Assembly: GCA_045588655.1 (NCBI GenBank)
Contig: JAZNEP010000049.1
Location: forward strand, 26,208-90,207
Source of the DNA: SVFI01 sp045588655
GTDB taxonomy: Bacteria > Bacillota > Clostridia > Lachnospirales > Lachnospiraceae
Length of the DNA stretch: 64,000 nucleotides
Direction: 5' to 3'
A program made the translations under genes and the position numbers. Below, piece by piece: positions 15,172-25,300 of this stretch. A model generated the notes under the pieces. It saw only the letters and a list, made by a program, of their open reading frames with translations, was not told where the DNA came from and searched no databases. Positions within the stretch are counted from its first letter, which is position 1, and the number at the start of each line of letters is the position of its first letter.

Positions 15172-18123
15172 TTATTCAAGCAACTTATACTTCCCATTCC
15201 ACTCATATTTGCCACCTGAAACTATCATTTCTTTCATACCATTCATCGGTAAAATAACCTTCGCTCTGGTATTTTCCGGAATAATTGCACTGACGGTGAT
15301 GGTCCCATCTTTATTCTTTTTCCAGCTACAGGTAATCCGTCCGTATACGGAATCGTAATAACCACTCGCGCATGTTATGTCAACCTTTTCGCTCGGTATG
15401 GAAGGACAGATTGTGATTGGATATTTCTGTGACAAGTCCACCCGAATTCCCAGCATGCTCTCCTGCATCCACTGCGCTACGCTTCCCTCGTTAAAATGGT
15501 TAAATGAGTTCATCGCAGCGTCTGCAAAACCATGCTCTTTCGTATAGGAATCGTAACGTTCCCAGATCGTCGTTGCACCTTGTAGGACGCTGTATATCCA
15601 GGATGGATTTTCCTCACACAAAAGAATCTTGTAAGCTTCCTCCGTCATTCCATATTCGGTAAGAACCGGAAGGAGAAGCGGTGTCCCTGCAAACCCTGTC
15701 ATTACTTTATAATTATGGTCTGCTATATTTTGTTTTAATTGCGCAACTATCAGTTGCTCCTGTTTTTTTGACAATTGCGCATAGCGGAGAAGAAACAGCA
15801 TTTCGGTCTGCGAAAGCGGATACTCGATTTCTTCCGTAGCTCTCGGTGCTCCTTTCTCATTCCAAGGCATCTTATACGCATACGTTTCCATCATGTAAGC
15901 ATTGATTTTTTTATGAAGACTTCGATATTTTCTTTCATCCGCACGCTCACCGAGAAGTTCTGCGACCTCTATCATTGCAAGTGCATCCGCCTCATACCAG
16001 AGAACCGAAATCAAATTGGAATCTGAAAGCTGTGTTGAAAGCCAGTCCCCATATGTTGTCAGCGGCCCCAACCGCTTATCTTGCGGTTTATAACTGCTGA
16101 TGGACGCAAGATAATCCATATACGACTGCATAGATGGATAATGTTCTCTCAATAATGTTACATCGCCATACTTTTTATAAACGGAAAGCGGAACTAAAAT
16201 ACCGGCCTCCGCCCAACCTGCATTTCCGCTTCCGGTCGTGATGGTCGAAGGAACGGTATCCGTATATGCTCCTTCCGGTGTCTGGGCATCTCTGACATCC
16301 TTCATCCATTTCTTATAAAAACTGTACAGCTCCTGCATGTACATGGAAGTTTCTGCAAAAGAACAAAGATCTCCCATCCATCCGATTCTTTCATCTCTCT
16401 GCGGACAATCCGTTGCCACCAGCATAAAATTATTGCGCTGACTCCATGAGGCATTTTTCCACAGCTGCGTTACAAGTTCCTGGTCGGTATCCACTGTGCC
16501 TATCTCCGGTGCACTGTTACCAAGGAACAGTCCTTCCAGATGCTCGAGCGTTATATCTGCATCCGCTCTCAGCGACAGATAACGAAATCCGGTATAAAAA
16601 AAGGTCGGATGATAGCTTTCTGCCTCCTCGCTTCCTCCCGCCAGAACAGTTACGTTTGTCGTCGCTGAACGGTAATTGGCTCTGTAAAGACTTCCTTTCG
16701 GTCCGTCGTTACCTCTCTCTTTTTCTCCGCTGTCATTGAGCATCTCTGCAAACTGAATCTCTATCTTGGTTCCTTTTTCTGCACGGTATCTTACGTAAGG
16801 TACTCCCGTCATATTCTGTCCAAGATCGACGATGAGTACTTCTCCTTTTTTTAGCTCTATCGGAAACGTCACCTGCGAATCCGAAACTACAACACTACCA
16901 AAATCGCTGCCATCCTGCTTTACTTCACTATAGATGTACGCCTGCTTCGGGCTCATATTTTTCTCAGGGAGAAATTTGACATTATACCCGTAAAAGCTTT
17001 TAAATTCCCCTGTAAAACTTGTGCTAATATGTACGGGCTTTTCATCTGCCTCAGATACCGGAAGCGCTTCTGAAATCTGTGCTGTTGTAATTGCCGATGC
17101 ATCATAGGTTTCTCCATTAAAGAAATCTGCAAAGCGTACTGCTGTATTTTTGCAATAGGACCAATTTTCATTGGTATTTATGACCTGTTTTGAACCATCT
17201 TCATATTGCAAAATAATCTGACATACAAATGCCGGTTGCTGATAACCGTAGGTACCAAATCCATTCCTACCGCACCACCATCCGGTACCTACCATAGCTG
17301 CGATGGTATTTTTTTCTTTCAAATAAGAAGTAATGTCATACGTATTATACAAAAGAGTATCATTATAATCGGTCCATCCGGGTTTTAGCTCATCCTCACC
17401 GATTCGCTGCCCATTCAGATAAGCATCATATACTCCCAATGCACTTCCATAGAAGGTTGCTTTTTGCAAACCTTTCTTTTGTAAATCAAACGAGGTATAG
17501 TAGACCGCCTGACCGTCCTCGTATATGTTTTCTTCCGGACTCATACTGATCATATCCGCTCCATTAAACGGATCACCGTTCACAAAGGCTGTTTCAAAAA
17601 AGGCCGCCTCGCTGCAGTACAAATTATCATCGTCATCAAATACAAACACTGTATATTCATATCTTTGACCATCCTCTAAGGGCAAACCCTCATACGCGAT
17701 TCCCAGTGTCTGCGAGGTATTTCTGACACCGCTATCCCAAACCAGCGTCCTTTCTAAACCGCGTTCTTCCTTCTGGCTGACACTCACTTTTCCCACAATA
17801 ATCTCATATGCCTTCTGCTCCACCGAAGGCTCCCATGAAAAGAAAATATCACTCTCGTCAATCCCGATTGGATTAGTCATATAATTGACTCTGGGGTTTT
17901 TCACTGCCAATACAGCTTTTTTCCCATGTTCCAGCTCATTCCATACCTGCTTGTGCATCTCCCGCATATTCTGTGCATGCAGAAGAATAAACAGTATCAT
18001 TCCTACCAGCCCCAAAACCTGTATATACTTTTTCACATTTCTCTTATGTGACATCTGCCTCGTTACCTCATCTATTGTATATTTATCTCTCGATTCACTT
18101 ACAATTGTTTTATGTGAAAACAT
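15172..18123 (-). CDS. Membrane-anchored GH78 alpha-L-rhamnosidase, about 983 residues
   Basis: It hydrolyses terminal alpha-L-rhamnose from plant glycosides or polysaccharides. A short cytoplasmic N-terminus is followed by one membrane segment (YIQVLGLVGMILFILLHA), so the enzyme faces outward but stays anchored. A fibronectin-like domain follows, then the rhamnosidase N-terminal jelly roll (GWTDYNDTLLYNTYDIT) and the (α/α)6 catalytic barrel with TDCPQRDERIGWMGD near residue 571 and a C-terminal beta domain. The start at 18123 follows AGGAAAGAG; an ATG at 18054 is an alternative that keeps the anchor. No other sugar genes are adjacent. Confidence 0.93.
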   Translation of the reverse strand: MFSHKTIVSESRDKYTIDEVTRQMSHKRNVKKYIQVLGLVGMILFILLHAQNMREMHKQVWNELEHGKKAVLAVKNPRVNYMTNPIGIDESDIFFSWEPSVEQKAYEIIVGKVSVSQKEERGLERTLVWDSGVRNTSQTLGIAYEGLPLEDGQRYEYTVFVFDDDDNLYCSEAAFFETAFVNGDPFNGADMISMSPEENIYEDGQAVYYTSFDLQKKGLQKATFYGSALGVYDAYLNGQRIGEDELKPGWTDYNDTLLYNTYDITSYLKEKNTIAAMVGTGWWCGRNGFGTYGYQQPAFVCQIILQYEDGSKQVINTNENWSYCKNTAVRFADFFNGETYDASAITTAQISEALPVSEADEKPVHISTSFTGEFKSFYGYNVKFLPEKNMSPKQAYIYSEVKQDGSDFGSVVVSDSQVTFPIELKKGEVLIVDLGQNMTGVPYVRYRAEKGTKIEIQFAEMLNDSGEKERGNDGPKGSLYRANYRSATTNVTVLAGGSEEAESYHPTFFYTGFRYLSLRADADITLEHLEGLFLGNSAPEIGTVDTDQELVTQLWKNASWSQRNNFMLVATDCPQRDERIGWMGDLCSFAETSMYMQELYSFYKKWMKDVRDAQTPEGAYTDTVPSTITTGSGNAGWAEAGILVPLSVYKKYGDVTLLREHYPSMQSYMDYLASISSYKPQDKRLGPLTTYGDWLSTQLSDSNLISVLWYEADALAMIEVAELLGERADERKYRSLHKKINAYMMETYAYKMPWNEKGAPRATEEIEYPLSQTEMLFLLRYAQLSKKQEQLIVAQLKQNIADHNYKVMTGFAGTPLLLPVLTEYGMTEEAYKILLCEENPSWIYSVLQGATTIWERYDSYTKEHGFADAAMNSFNHFNEGSVAQWMQESMLGIRVDLSQKYPITICPSIPSEKVDITCASGYYDSVYGRITCSWKKNKDGTITVSAIIPENTRAKVILPMNGMKEMIVSGGKYEWNGKYKLLE

Positions 18124-18126
18124 AAA

Positions 18127-18166
18127 AAACTCTTTCCTATGATTATACATCTGAAAGAGTTTTTTT
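18127..18166. terminator. Bidirectional terminator overlapping the rhamnosidase ribosome binding site
   Basis: AAACTCTTTC (18127–18136) pairs with GAAAGAGTTT (18153–18162), with T runs on both strands. On the minus strand the 3' arm contains the GAAAGAG ribosome binding site and its T run ends at the rhamnosidase ATG, so the same structure may end transcription of the upstream gene and mask translation of the downstream one. Confidence 0.8.
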
Positions 18167-18192
18167 ACTATCTCTATTCTATTTCCGATACC

Positions 18193-19329
18193 TTACCAGA
18201 ACACATGATTTCCGATCACGATACCCTGTGCAGATCCTGCGCGTCTGAAGTGTGTCGCACCTCCAACATTGGTCGCACCGTTGATTGCCGCCTGCGCTGC
18301 CTGAACACATGATGAGCTTGGTCCTTTTGCTGCTACAGCTGCCACTTTTCCGTTTGTCGCCGGCGGAAACTGGCCTTTGGCATAGATTACTCCACTCACT
18401 GAGTTTGGATATCCGCCACTTCTGACACGATTCATAACTACCGCACCAACTGCAAGCTTTCCTTCGTAAGACTCACTTCCTGCTTCACACTGAATGAGTG
18501 CTGCAAGCAATGTCACATCGTTCACTTCCACTGCAACTGCTCCTCTGTTTTCAGAAAGTTTCTTCTTTTCTTTTTCTGCTTCTTCTTTTGCAATCTGCTC
18601 TTTTGTCTTACCTTTTTCTACTGAAAATTCAACATCTACATATTCGCTGGCAACATATCCTACCGTATCCTTTTTATACTGTATGGATACCCATTCACCC
18701 AGCTCTTCGATTGCTGTTACTGTATCATTAAGTTTAAGTACTCCGTATACACCGGCTTCTTCGCTCGCTTCTTTACGAACGCGAAGCGCATCCGTCTTAA
18801 CGGTAGCTTTGAGTGTACCTACTTCTTCCCAAAGTGCTTTTGCTTCTTCTCCGAAGAAAAGATATTCATCTTTGGTCCATCCTTTGAGCTCACCGCTCTC
18901 CAGATAAGTCCATCCATCCTTGCGGTCTATGATAGTACCGCCACAGTTTTTAAATAACTTTCCGACAACTTCCGCTTCCTCGTTAGCTTCCGCTCTCACA
19001 TTTACAGCATCTTTTACGTTTGCCATTACGATTTTAATCTCAGGCTCCTGTGGTTCGGCTTCCTCGGTTTTTACCGGCTCTGCCTCTTTTGACTCTGCCT
19101 CTTTTGACTCTGCCTGCTCTTTTTGCAACTGTGCCGCTTCGCCTGCTGCTGCAAGCTTTTGTACCGGTGTAAGCTCTACTTCGCGATGCAAGATATCTCC
19201 TGCTCCGGCATGAAGCGCTAATCCCAAATGTCCTTCCACCGCATATACCGGTGTACAGATTGCTAAGCATATCAATAATGACATTACAATCGACATTCCT
19301 CTTTTTAGATTCTTTAATAGGTCGTTCAT
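18193..19329 (-). CDS. Secreted SleB-type cell wall hydrolase with two SH3b domains, 378 residues
   Basis: Residues 1–30 form a signal peptide ending in TPVYA. A Glu/Ala/Lys-rich linker with a duplicated SKEAE unit follows, then two bacterial SH3 domains starting near residues 98 and 171 (DAVNVRAEANEEAEVVGKL and DALRVRKEASEEAGVYGVL), and the hydrolase domain at about 265–378 (LLAALIQCEAGSESYEGKLA, ATHFRR). The domain belongs to the spore cortex lytic transglycosylase family, where the Glu in CEAGSE is the likely catalytic residue. The ATG at 19329 has GGGAGGAAAT in front. Role in peptidoglycan turnover or spore germination is open. Confidence 0.92.
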   Translation of the reverse strand: MNDLLKNLKRGMSIVMSLLICLAICTPVYAVEGHLGLALHAGAGDILHREVELTPVQKLAAAGEAAQLQKEQAESKEAESKEAEPVKTEEAEPQEPEIKIVMANVKDAVNVRAEANEEAEVVGKLFKNCGGTIIDRKDGWTYLESGELKGWTKDEYLFFGEEAKALWEEVGTLKATVKTDALRVRKEASEEAGVYGVLKLNDTVTAIEELGEWVSIQYKKDTVGYVASEYVDVEFSVEKGKTKEQIAKEEAEKEKKKLSENRGAVAVEVNDVTLLAALIQCEAGSESYEGKLAVGAVVMNRVRSGGYPNSVSGVIYAKGQFPPATNGKVAAVAAKGPSSSCVQAAQAAINGATNVGGATHFRRAGSAQGIVIGNHVFW

Positions 19330-19380
19330 ATTTCCTCCCATGCAACTAAAAATCTTAAGTTTTTTTTCATTTTTAGTTAC

Positions 19381-19406
19381 ATTTTTGTTTCATTTATTAC
19401 AAAAAT
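19381..19406. promoter_or_regulatory. Inverted repeat upstream of the cell wall hydrolase gene
   Basis: ATTTTTGT and ACAAAAAT, eight bases each, are separated by ten bases, about 50 bases before the start codon, in an AT-rich stretch. It could be an operator within the promoter; no binding protein is known. Confidence 0.3.
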
Positions 19407-19533
19407 ATTAACTGCTACTTCGGATATCATATCAGAATGTTTTAAAAATGTCAAATCTCATGCCTATTTCATGTCGTTTTTGACCGCGTTCATGCAAATC
19501 AGAAGCTTCAATTCACACCTTACAGATGCCATT

Positions 19534-20328
19534 TTACAATGATTTTGATTTATTTACGCAAGCTTTTTGTGCCTCAAAAACCGCGGAACGGAATCCTTTT
19601 TCTTCTAAAACTCTTACCGCTTCTATCGTGGTTCCTCCCGGTGAGCATACCATATCTTTTAAAACGCCCGGATGGAGTTTTGAATCAAGCACCATTTTGG
19701 CACTGCCATACACCGCCTGCGCCGCAAACTCATATGCCTGCGCTCTTGGCATTCCATCTGCCACCGCAGCATCTGCCATAGCTTCAATAAACATGAATAC
19801 ATACGCTGGTGAGCTTCCGCTAACTCCAACCACGGTATCCATAAGATTTTCCGGAACCATATAAGCTTTTCCAAAGCTGTTTAATAAAGAAAGAACCTGT
19901 TTCATTTCCTCTTCCGTCACCAAATCATTTTTACATACTCCGGTACATCCCTCTCCCACGAGTGCAGGTGTGTTTGGCATACATCTTACAATCTTTGTAT
20001 CTGCTCCGAACAAACTGCCAATCCACTCCAGTGTTTTTCCCGGCGCAATAGAAATTATGATTGCTTCCTTTTTTACTGTGGACGCAATTTCTTTAATCAC
20101 AAGCTCATAAATCTGAGGTTTTACCGCAAGAAACAGTACATCTGCCTGCTGTGCCACTTCAACGTTGGTCGCCACTGCTTTTACTCTAAGCATCTCCACT
20201 GCTTTTTTCACTGCCATCGGTGCTTTATCTGTCACTATCACATCTTCTGCTTTGGCTATGCCCTGCTTCAAAATACCTCCCAGAATCGCAGATCCCATAT
20301 TTCCCAGTCCTATAAATCCAATTTTCAT
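19534..20328 (-). CDS. proC: Pyrroline-5-carboxylate reductase, 264 residues
   Basis: It makes proline from pyrroline-5-carboxylate with NAD(P)H. The Rossmann motif GFIGLGNMGSAILGG stands at residues 4–18, and the C-terminal helical domain carries GSSPAYVFMFIEAM and the signature SPGGTTIEAVRVLEEKGF. The ATG at 20328 follows AAGGAGAAAAA; the longer frame upstream lacks a site. The gene stands alone without other proline genes. Confidence 0.95.
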   Translation of the reverse strand: MKIGFIGLGNMGSAILGGILKQGIAKAEDVIVTDKAPMAVKKAVEMLRVKAVATNVEVAQQADVLFLAVKPQIYELVIKEIASTVKKEAIIISIAPGKTLEWIGSLFGADTKIVRCMPNTPALVGEGCTGVCKNDLVTEEEMKQVLSLLNSFGKAYMVPENLMDTVVGVSGSSPAYVFMFIEAMADAAVADGMPRAQAYEFAAQAVYGSAKMVLDSKLHPGVLKDMVCSPGGTTIEAVRVLEEKGFRSAVFEAQKACVNKSKSL

Positions 20329-20390
20329 TTTTTCTCCTTCCCAAACTTTCCTCATTTTTCTTAGTTTTTCCAATTTATTCTATATGTCAT

Positions 20391-21200
20391 TTAATTACAT
20401 CGATCCGGAACATGACGTCCACATTTTTGCCTGTATGCTTCATACATAAGTATAGATGCTGAAATTGCTGCATTTAGTGACTCCACTTGACCTTCCATCG
20501 GAATCTTTATCTTATACTCAGCCAGCTCAGACACTTCGGCTGACAATCCGTTTCCTTCGTTCCCTATCAGCAGTGCTGTTTGTCCACTATAGAAACACTC
20601 ATCATAATACCTATCCCCCTCAAGATGCGCTGCATAGGTGTGTACGCCTCTTTTTCTGAGCAATCTAAGTGCTGCCGGCAAATCATCCACATAGCAAAAC
20701 GGCACTCTGTAAATGGAGCCCATGGTAGAACGGATGACCTTTGGATTATAGATATCCACGGTCTGAGCACTCATAATTACTCCTGCAATCCCGGCGCCTT
20801 CTCCGGTACGAAGCATTGTGCCAAGGTTTCCGGGGTCCTGAATATCCTCCAGCACCAGAAACGTCCCTTCTTTCTTCTCTAACATATGCTCCAAATTGTG
20901 ATCCATTTTCCAGAGCACACATAGAATCCCCTGCGGTGTTACGGTATCACTCATTTTGGCAAACACTTCATCGGTCACCGCCTCAAACGGGACCTTAACT
21001 TCTTTTTCTAAAAAGGCCCTGTTTTCCTCTCTTTTCAGAAAACTCTCCGAAACATAGAGTTCTTTTATTCGATCCTTAGGCGCTTCTTTAATCATCCGAA
21101 TTCCTTCGACTACGAAGACACCCTGCTCTTTTCTTAATTTTGATTTCTTAATCAGCTGAATGATATTTTTCACTCTGCCATTTGATATTGATGTAATCAT
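20391..21200 (-). CDS. TrmH/SpoU-family RNA 2'-O-methyltransferase, 269 residues
   Basis: It transfers a methyl group from SAM to a ribose in rRNA or tRNA. Residues 1–95 form the small L30e-like substrate-binding domain; the SPOUT catalytic domain shows its three motifs as DPGNLGTMLRTGEGAG, ALLIGNEGNGLS and PMEGQVESLNAAISASIL, which build the trefoil knot. The length and N-terminal domain fit the RlmB/TsnR-like group acting on 23S rRNA; the target nucleotide cannot be told from sequence. Confidence 0.92.
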   Translation of the reverse strand: MITSISNGRVKNIIQLIKKSKLRKEQGVFVVEGIRMIKEAPKDRIKELYVSESFLKREENRAFLEKEVKVPFEAVTDEVFAKMSDTVTPQGILCVLWKMDHNLEHMLEKKEGTFLVLEDIQDPGNLGTMLRTGEGAGIAGVIMSAQTVDIYNPKVIRSTMGSIYRVPFCYVDDLPAALRLLRKRGVHTYAAHLEGDRYYDECFYSGQTALLIGNEGNGLSAEVSELAEYKIKIPMEGQVESLNAAISASILMYEAYRQKCGRHVPDRCN

Positions 21201-21225
21201 ATATTCCTGCCTATGTAAGCAACAT

Positions 21226-21254
21226 GCCTGCTATTGAACATTTCAATACCAGGC
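21226..21254. other. Stem-loop between pfkA and the RNA methyltransferase gene
   Basis: GCCTG–TATTGAA type arms on both sides form a 12-bp stem with one mismatch and a short loop. No T run follows on either strand, so it is more likely an RNA stabiliser or processing site than a terminator. Confidence 0.4.
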
Positions 21255-21295
21255 AGTAGCAATTTTCTTATTTGTTCTAAATTTGGTCCGTTCTG

Positions 21296-22270
21296 CTAGC
21301 GAGACAGCATACGGCTAACACTATATTCGTATTCGTCAATCTCTTTTTTCATTGCAAGGGCTTCGTCGATATCAAAATCAACAAATTTTCCTGCTTGATG
21401 CGCCACTACTCGATTGGTTTTTCCTTCACAAAGTATATCTGCCGCATAAGCACCCATAATCGAAGCGTAAAAACGGTCCTTACAGGTCGGATTCCCACCT
21501 CGCTGCATGTATCCTAAAATGGTCGCTCTTGTCTCAACACCTGTTGCTGCTTCAATTCTTCTCGCCATGGAGGTCGAGTGGCCAATTCCCTCTGCATTAA
21601 TGATAATGTGGTGCGTTTTTCCGTGTTTACGATTGTTGATAATGCTGTTGATAATCGCCTGCTCATTGTAATCATATTTCTCAGGAAGCAAAATATCCTC
21701 TGCTCCGTTTGCCACACCACACCAGAGCGCAATGTATCCGGCATTACGTCCCATTACCTCGATAATGCTGCATCTTTCATGGGATGATGATGTATCACGA
21801 ACTTTGTCAATCGCCTGCATGGCTGTATTGATAGCAGTATCAAAACCTATCGTATAATCGGTACACGCAATATCAAGATCGATAGTACCCGGAATACCAA
21901 TCGTATTGATTCCCTGCTTTGACAGGGCCTGTGCGCCGCGGTAAGATCCGTCTCCACCGATGACTACAATGCCGTCAATTCCATGCTTGCGACAGATTTC
22001 AGCTCCCTTTTTCTGTCCTTCCTCCGTCACAAACTCCATGCATCTGGCTGTTCCGAGTATCGTACCACCTCTCTGGATCGTATCCGATACATCTTTTTTC
22101 TGCATATCTATGATTTCTTCATTTAATAGCCCCTGATAGCCTTTTTTGATACCTTTTACTTTTACACCATTTGTAATCGCTTTTCTGACAACTGCACGAA
22201 TCGCTGCATTCATTCCCGGCGCATCGCCTCCACTTGTCAAAACTCCGATTGTTTTTATTTCTTTTGCCAC
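21296..22270 (-). CDS. pfkA: 6-phosphofructokinase, ATP-dependent type, 324 residues
   Basis: It phosphorylates fructose 6-phosphate to the 1,6-bisphosphate in glycolysis. GVLTSGGDAPGMNAAIR binds nucleotide at the N-terminus; GGDGSY near residue 105 has Gly where pyrophosphate-dependent enzymes have Asp, so ATP is the likely donor. The catalytic loop reads PGTIDLD rather than the usual PGTIDND: both Asp are kept but the middle Asn is Leu. Effector-site residues are partly kept. Translation starts at a GTG after GGGAGGATAAG. Confidence 0.95.
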   Translation of the reverse strand: MAKEIKTIGVLTSGGDAPGMNAAIRAVVRKAITNGVKVKGIKKGYQGLLNEEIIDMQKKDVSDTIQRGGTILGTARCMEFVTEEGQKKGAEICRKHGIDGIVVIGGDGSYRGAQALSKQGINTIGIPGTIDLDIACTDYTIGFDTAINTAMQAIDKVRDTSSSHERCSIIEVMGRNAGYIALWCGVANGAEDILLPEKYDYNEQAIINSIINNRKHGKTHHIIINAEGIGHSTSMARRIEAATGVETRATILGYMQRGGNPTCKDRFYASIMGAYAADILCEGKTNRVVAHQAGKFVDFDIDEALAMKKEIDEYEYSVSRMLSR

Positions 22271-22356
22271 TTACTTATCCTCCCGTTCTGTTGCAACACT
22301 ATTGTAGCTTTTTTTATATTATATTGCAATCAAAACCTTTTCTGCTCTAATTCCTT

Positions 22357-25300
22357 TTATTTTACGGTTACATGCTCCTGACCGAATCTTTCTCTAAGAT
22401 TTGCGAGCAGTTTTTCTTCTATATGAATGTTTCTGTTTGCCGGAAGCACTTTTTGCACACGCTCTTTCCTACATACAATCGCAACGCTGTCTTTTCCTTC
22501 GGATTGCGAAAGCATCTCATCCAGCTCCGCCGCACAGTTCATATACTCTTCTTTGGATTCAAAATGCACCGTCATCCTTCTCGGGACATCTTCAAATCGA
22601 TAAATTTGTGAACCAATCATTTTGCCGTCTTTTTCGTCCTCAACCTGCACACGACCTTTCACAAACACTTTACTGTCCACCACCAGCTTTTCACTGTTTT
22701 TCTCATAATCGCGGGGAAAAACAATAACTTCCATACTTCCGTACAAATCCTCGATTGTCAGGAATGCCATTATTTTATCATTCTTTGTATATTTTATTTT
22801 TTTATCCATCAAAATACCGCCAATGACAACCTCACTTCCATCCGACACCTTGGTTGAATTGGTCTCTTCATCCAAATAAAAATCAGATGTCTTGGCGCTG
22901 ACGCGATATTCAATAAATTCTTTATATTCTTCAAGCGGATGACCGCTGATATATACACCGACTACTTCTTTTTCAAAAGCGAGCATTACCTCTTTGGTAT
23001 ATTCTCCCACGTCAGGCAGAGGAATTTCAAACGCCTGCTTTTCTTCCTCCTGCGCTAAATCAAACAAACTCATCTGTCCTGCCATGTTATTCTTTTTATC
23101 TTTTACCAGATGCTCCACAAGGCTGACATAAATACTCATAAGTTGTTTGCGGGTACCCGGCATGGAATCGAACGCACCTGCCTTAATCAGGTTTTCAATC
23201 ACTCGCTTATTCACATCATACTCACTTGTACGTGTAATAAAATCTTCCAGCGTTGTGTAGGTTCCTCTGTCTTCTCTTTCCTTCACAATTGCTTCAATCA
23301 CCGGTCTTCCGACACTTTTTAGAGCCGTCAGCGCAAATCGAATCGCTCCCTCTTGCACAGAAAATCTGGCCTGTCCGCTATTTACATCCGGCGGTAGGAT
23401 ATCAATTCCCATTGATCGACAACTCATAATATATTCGGTTACCTTCGTCGAATTATCTATGACAGACGTCATAAGCGCCGCCATAAACTCTACCGGGTAA
23501 TAGTATTTCAAATACGCCGTCTGATAAGATACGACTGCATAGCAGGCTGCATGTGATTTATTAAACGCATATTTAGCAAAGTCCATCATATCTTCATAAA
23601 TCTGATCTGCAACCGCTTCCGGTATGCCAAGGCTTACACATCCCGGGACATTTTCCTCCAAATTTCCATGAACGAAGTTAGCCTTTTCCTTTTCCATGAC
23701 AGACTGCTTTTTCTTGCTCATTGCGCGTCGCACAAGATCGCTTCTGCCAAGCGTATAACCACCCAGCTCACGAACAATCTGCATTACCTGTTCCTGATAT
23801 ACAATACAGCCGTAAGTCGGAGCTAATATCGGCTCAAGAAGCGGTGTGGAATAGGTGACCTCACTTCTATTATTTTTTCCTTTGATGTATTTGGGTATAA
23901 AATCCATCGGTCCCGGACGGTACAACGAAATCCCCGCAATGACATCTTCCAGACTTTGTGGTTTTAGCTCTTTCATGAAGCTTTTCATCCCAGCACTTTC
24001 CAGCTGGAACACGCCATCCGTCTTTCCGGTTCCAATAAAATCAAGTACCTTTTTATCATTGTAATCAATTGCATTGATATCCAAATCAATCTTTTGACTT
24101 TCTTTTACCAGGTCCACCGCATCCTTAATTACGGTAAGTGTACGCAGTCCCAGGAAATCCATTTTCAAAAGCCCAAGTTCTTCGATTGTCGTCATAGTAA
24201 ACTGCGTTGTGATTGATCCGTCCGAACCTCTGGAAAGTGGAACAAACTCATCTGCAGGCTTTTGACAAATCACGACACCCGCTGCATGCATAGACGTATG
24301 TCTTGGCAAACCTTCCAACTTCTGACACATGTCAATCAGCTCTTTTACCTGCTCATTCGTATCATATAAAGTCTTAAACTCCGGATTAATCAACAGTGCT
24401 CTGCTCAATGTGATATTGAGCTCATTTGGCACCATTTTGGCAATCTGGTCTGCAAACGCATACGGAAGATCCATTGCTCTAGCCACATCACGGATGACCC
24501 CTTTGGCTGCCATTGTACCAAAAGTTACGATTTGCACCACTTTATCGGAACCATATTTTTCACGTACATAGTCAATCACTTCCTGCCTACGTTCATAGCA
24601 GAAATCAATATCAATATCGGGCATGGATACACGTTCCGGATTCAGGAAACGTTCAAACAAAAGACTGTATTTAATCGGATCAATATCCGTAATTTTCAAA
24701 CAGTAGGATACGATTGCTCCCGCTGCCGAACCACGTCCCGGTCCGACCGGAATCCCATTTTCTTTTGCATAATTGATAAAATCCCACACAATCAGGAAGT
24801 AATCTACATACCCCATATCTCGAATGGTGGACAACTCATAATCCAGACGTTCTTTCAATGTCCCGTCATCCTCCGGATATCGCTCTTTTAAGCCATCCAG
24901 ACATAGCTTGTTGAGATAGGTCCAAGAATCATATCCTTCCGGCACATCAAAATGCGGCAGTTTCGTTACCCCAAATTCAATCTCAACATTACAGCGGTCC
25001 GCAATTTTCTGCGTATTTTCAAGTGCCTGCAGTGCATACGGAAACAGCTCTTTCATCTGCTCCTCACTTTTGATAAAATACTGCCCGCCATCGTATCTCA
25101 TTCGATTTTCATCCGTAACTACTTTTCCCGTCTGGATGCACAATAAAATATCATGCGCAGGCGCATCTTCTTCGTTTGTATAATGTACATCATTAGTTGC
25201 AACAAGCGGAATTTCAAGCTCCTTGCTGATACGCAAAAGTGCCTGGTTCACCATCTGCTGCTCAGGAATACCATGATCTTGCAGTTCGAGGAAATAATTG

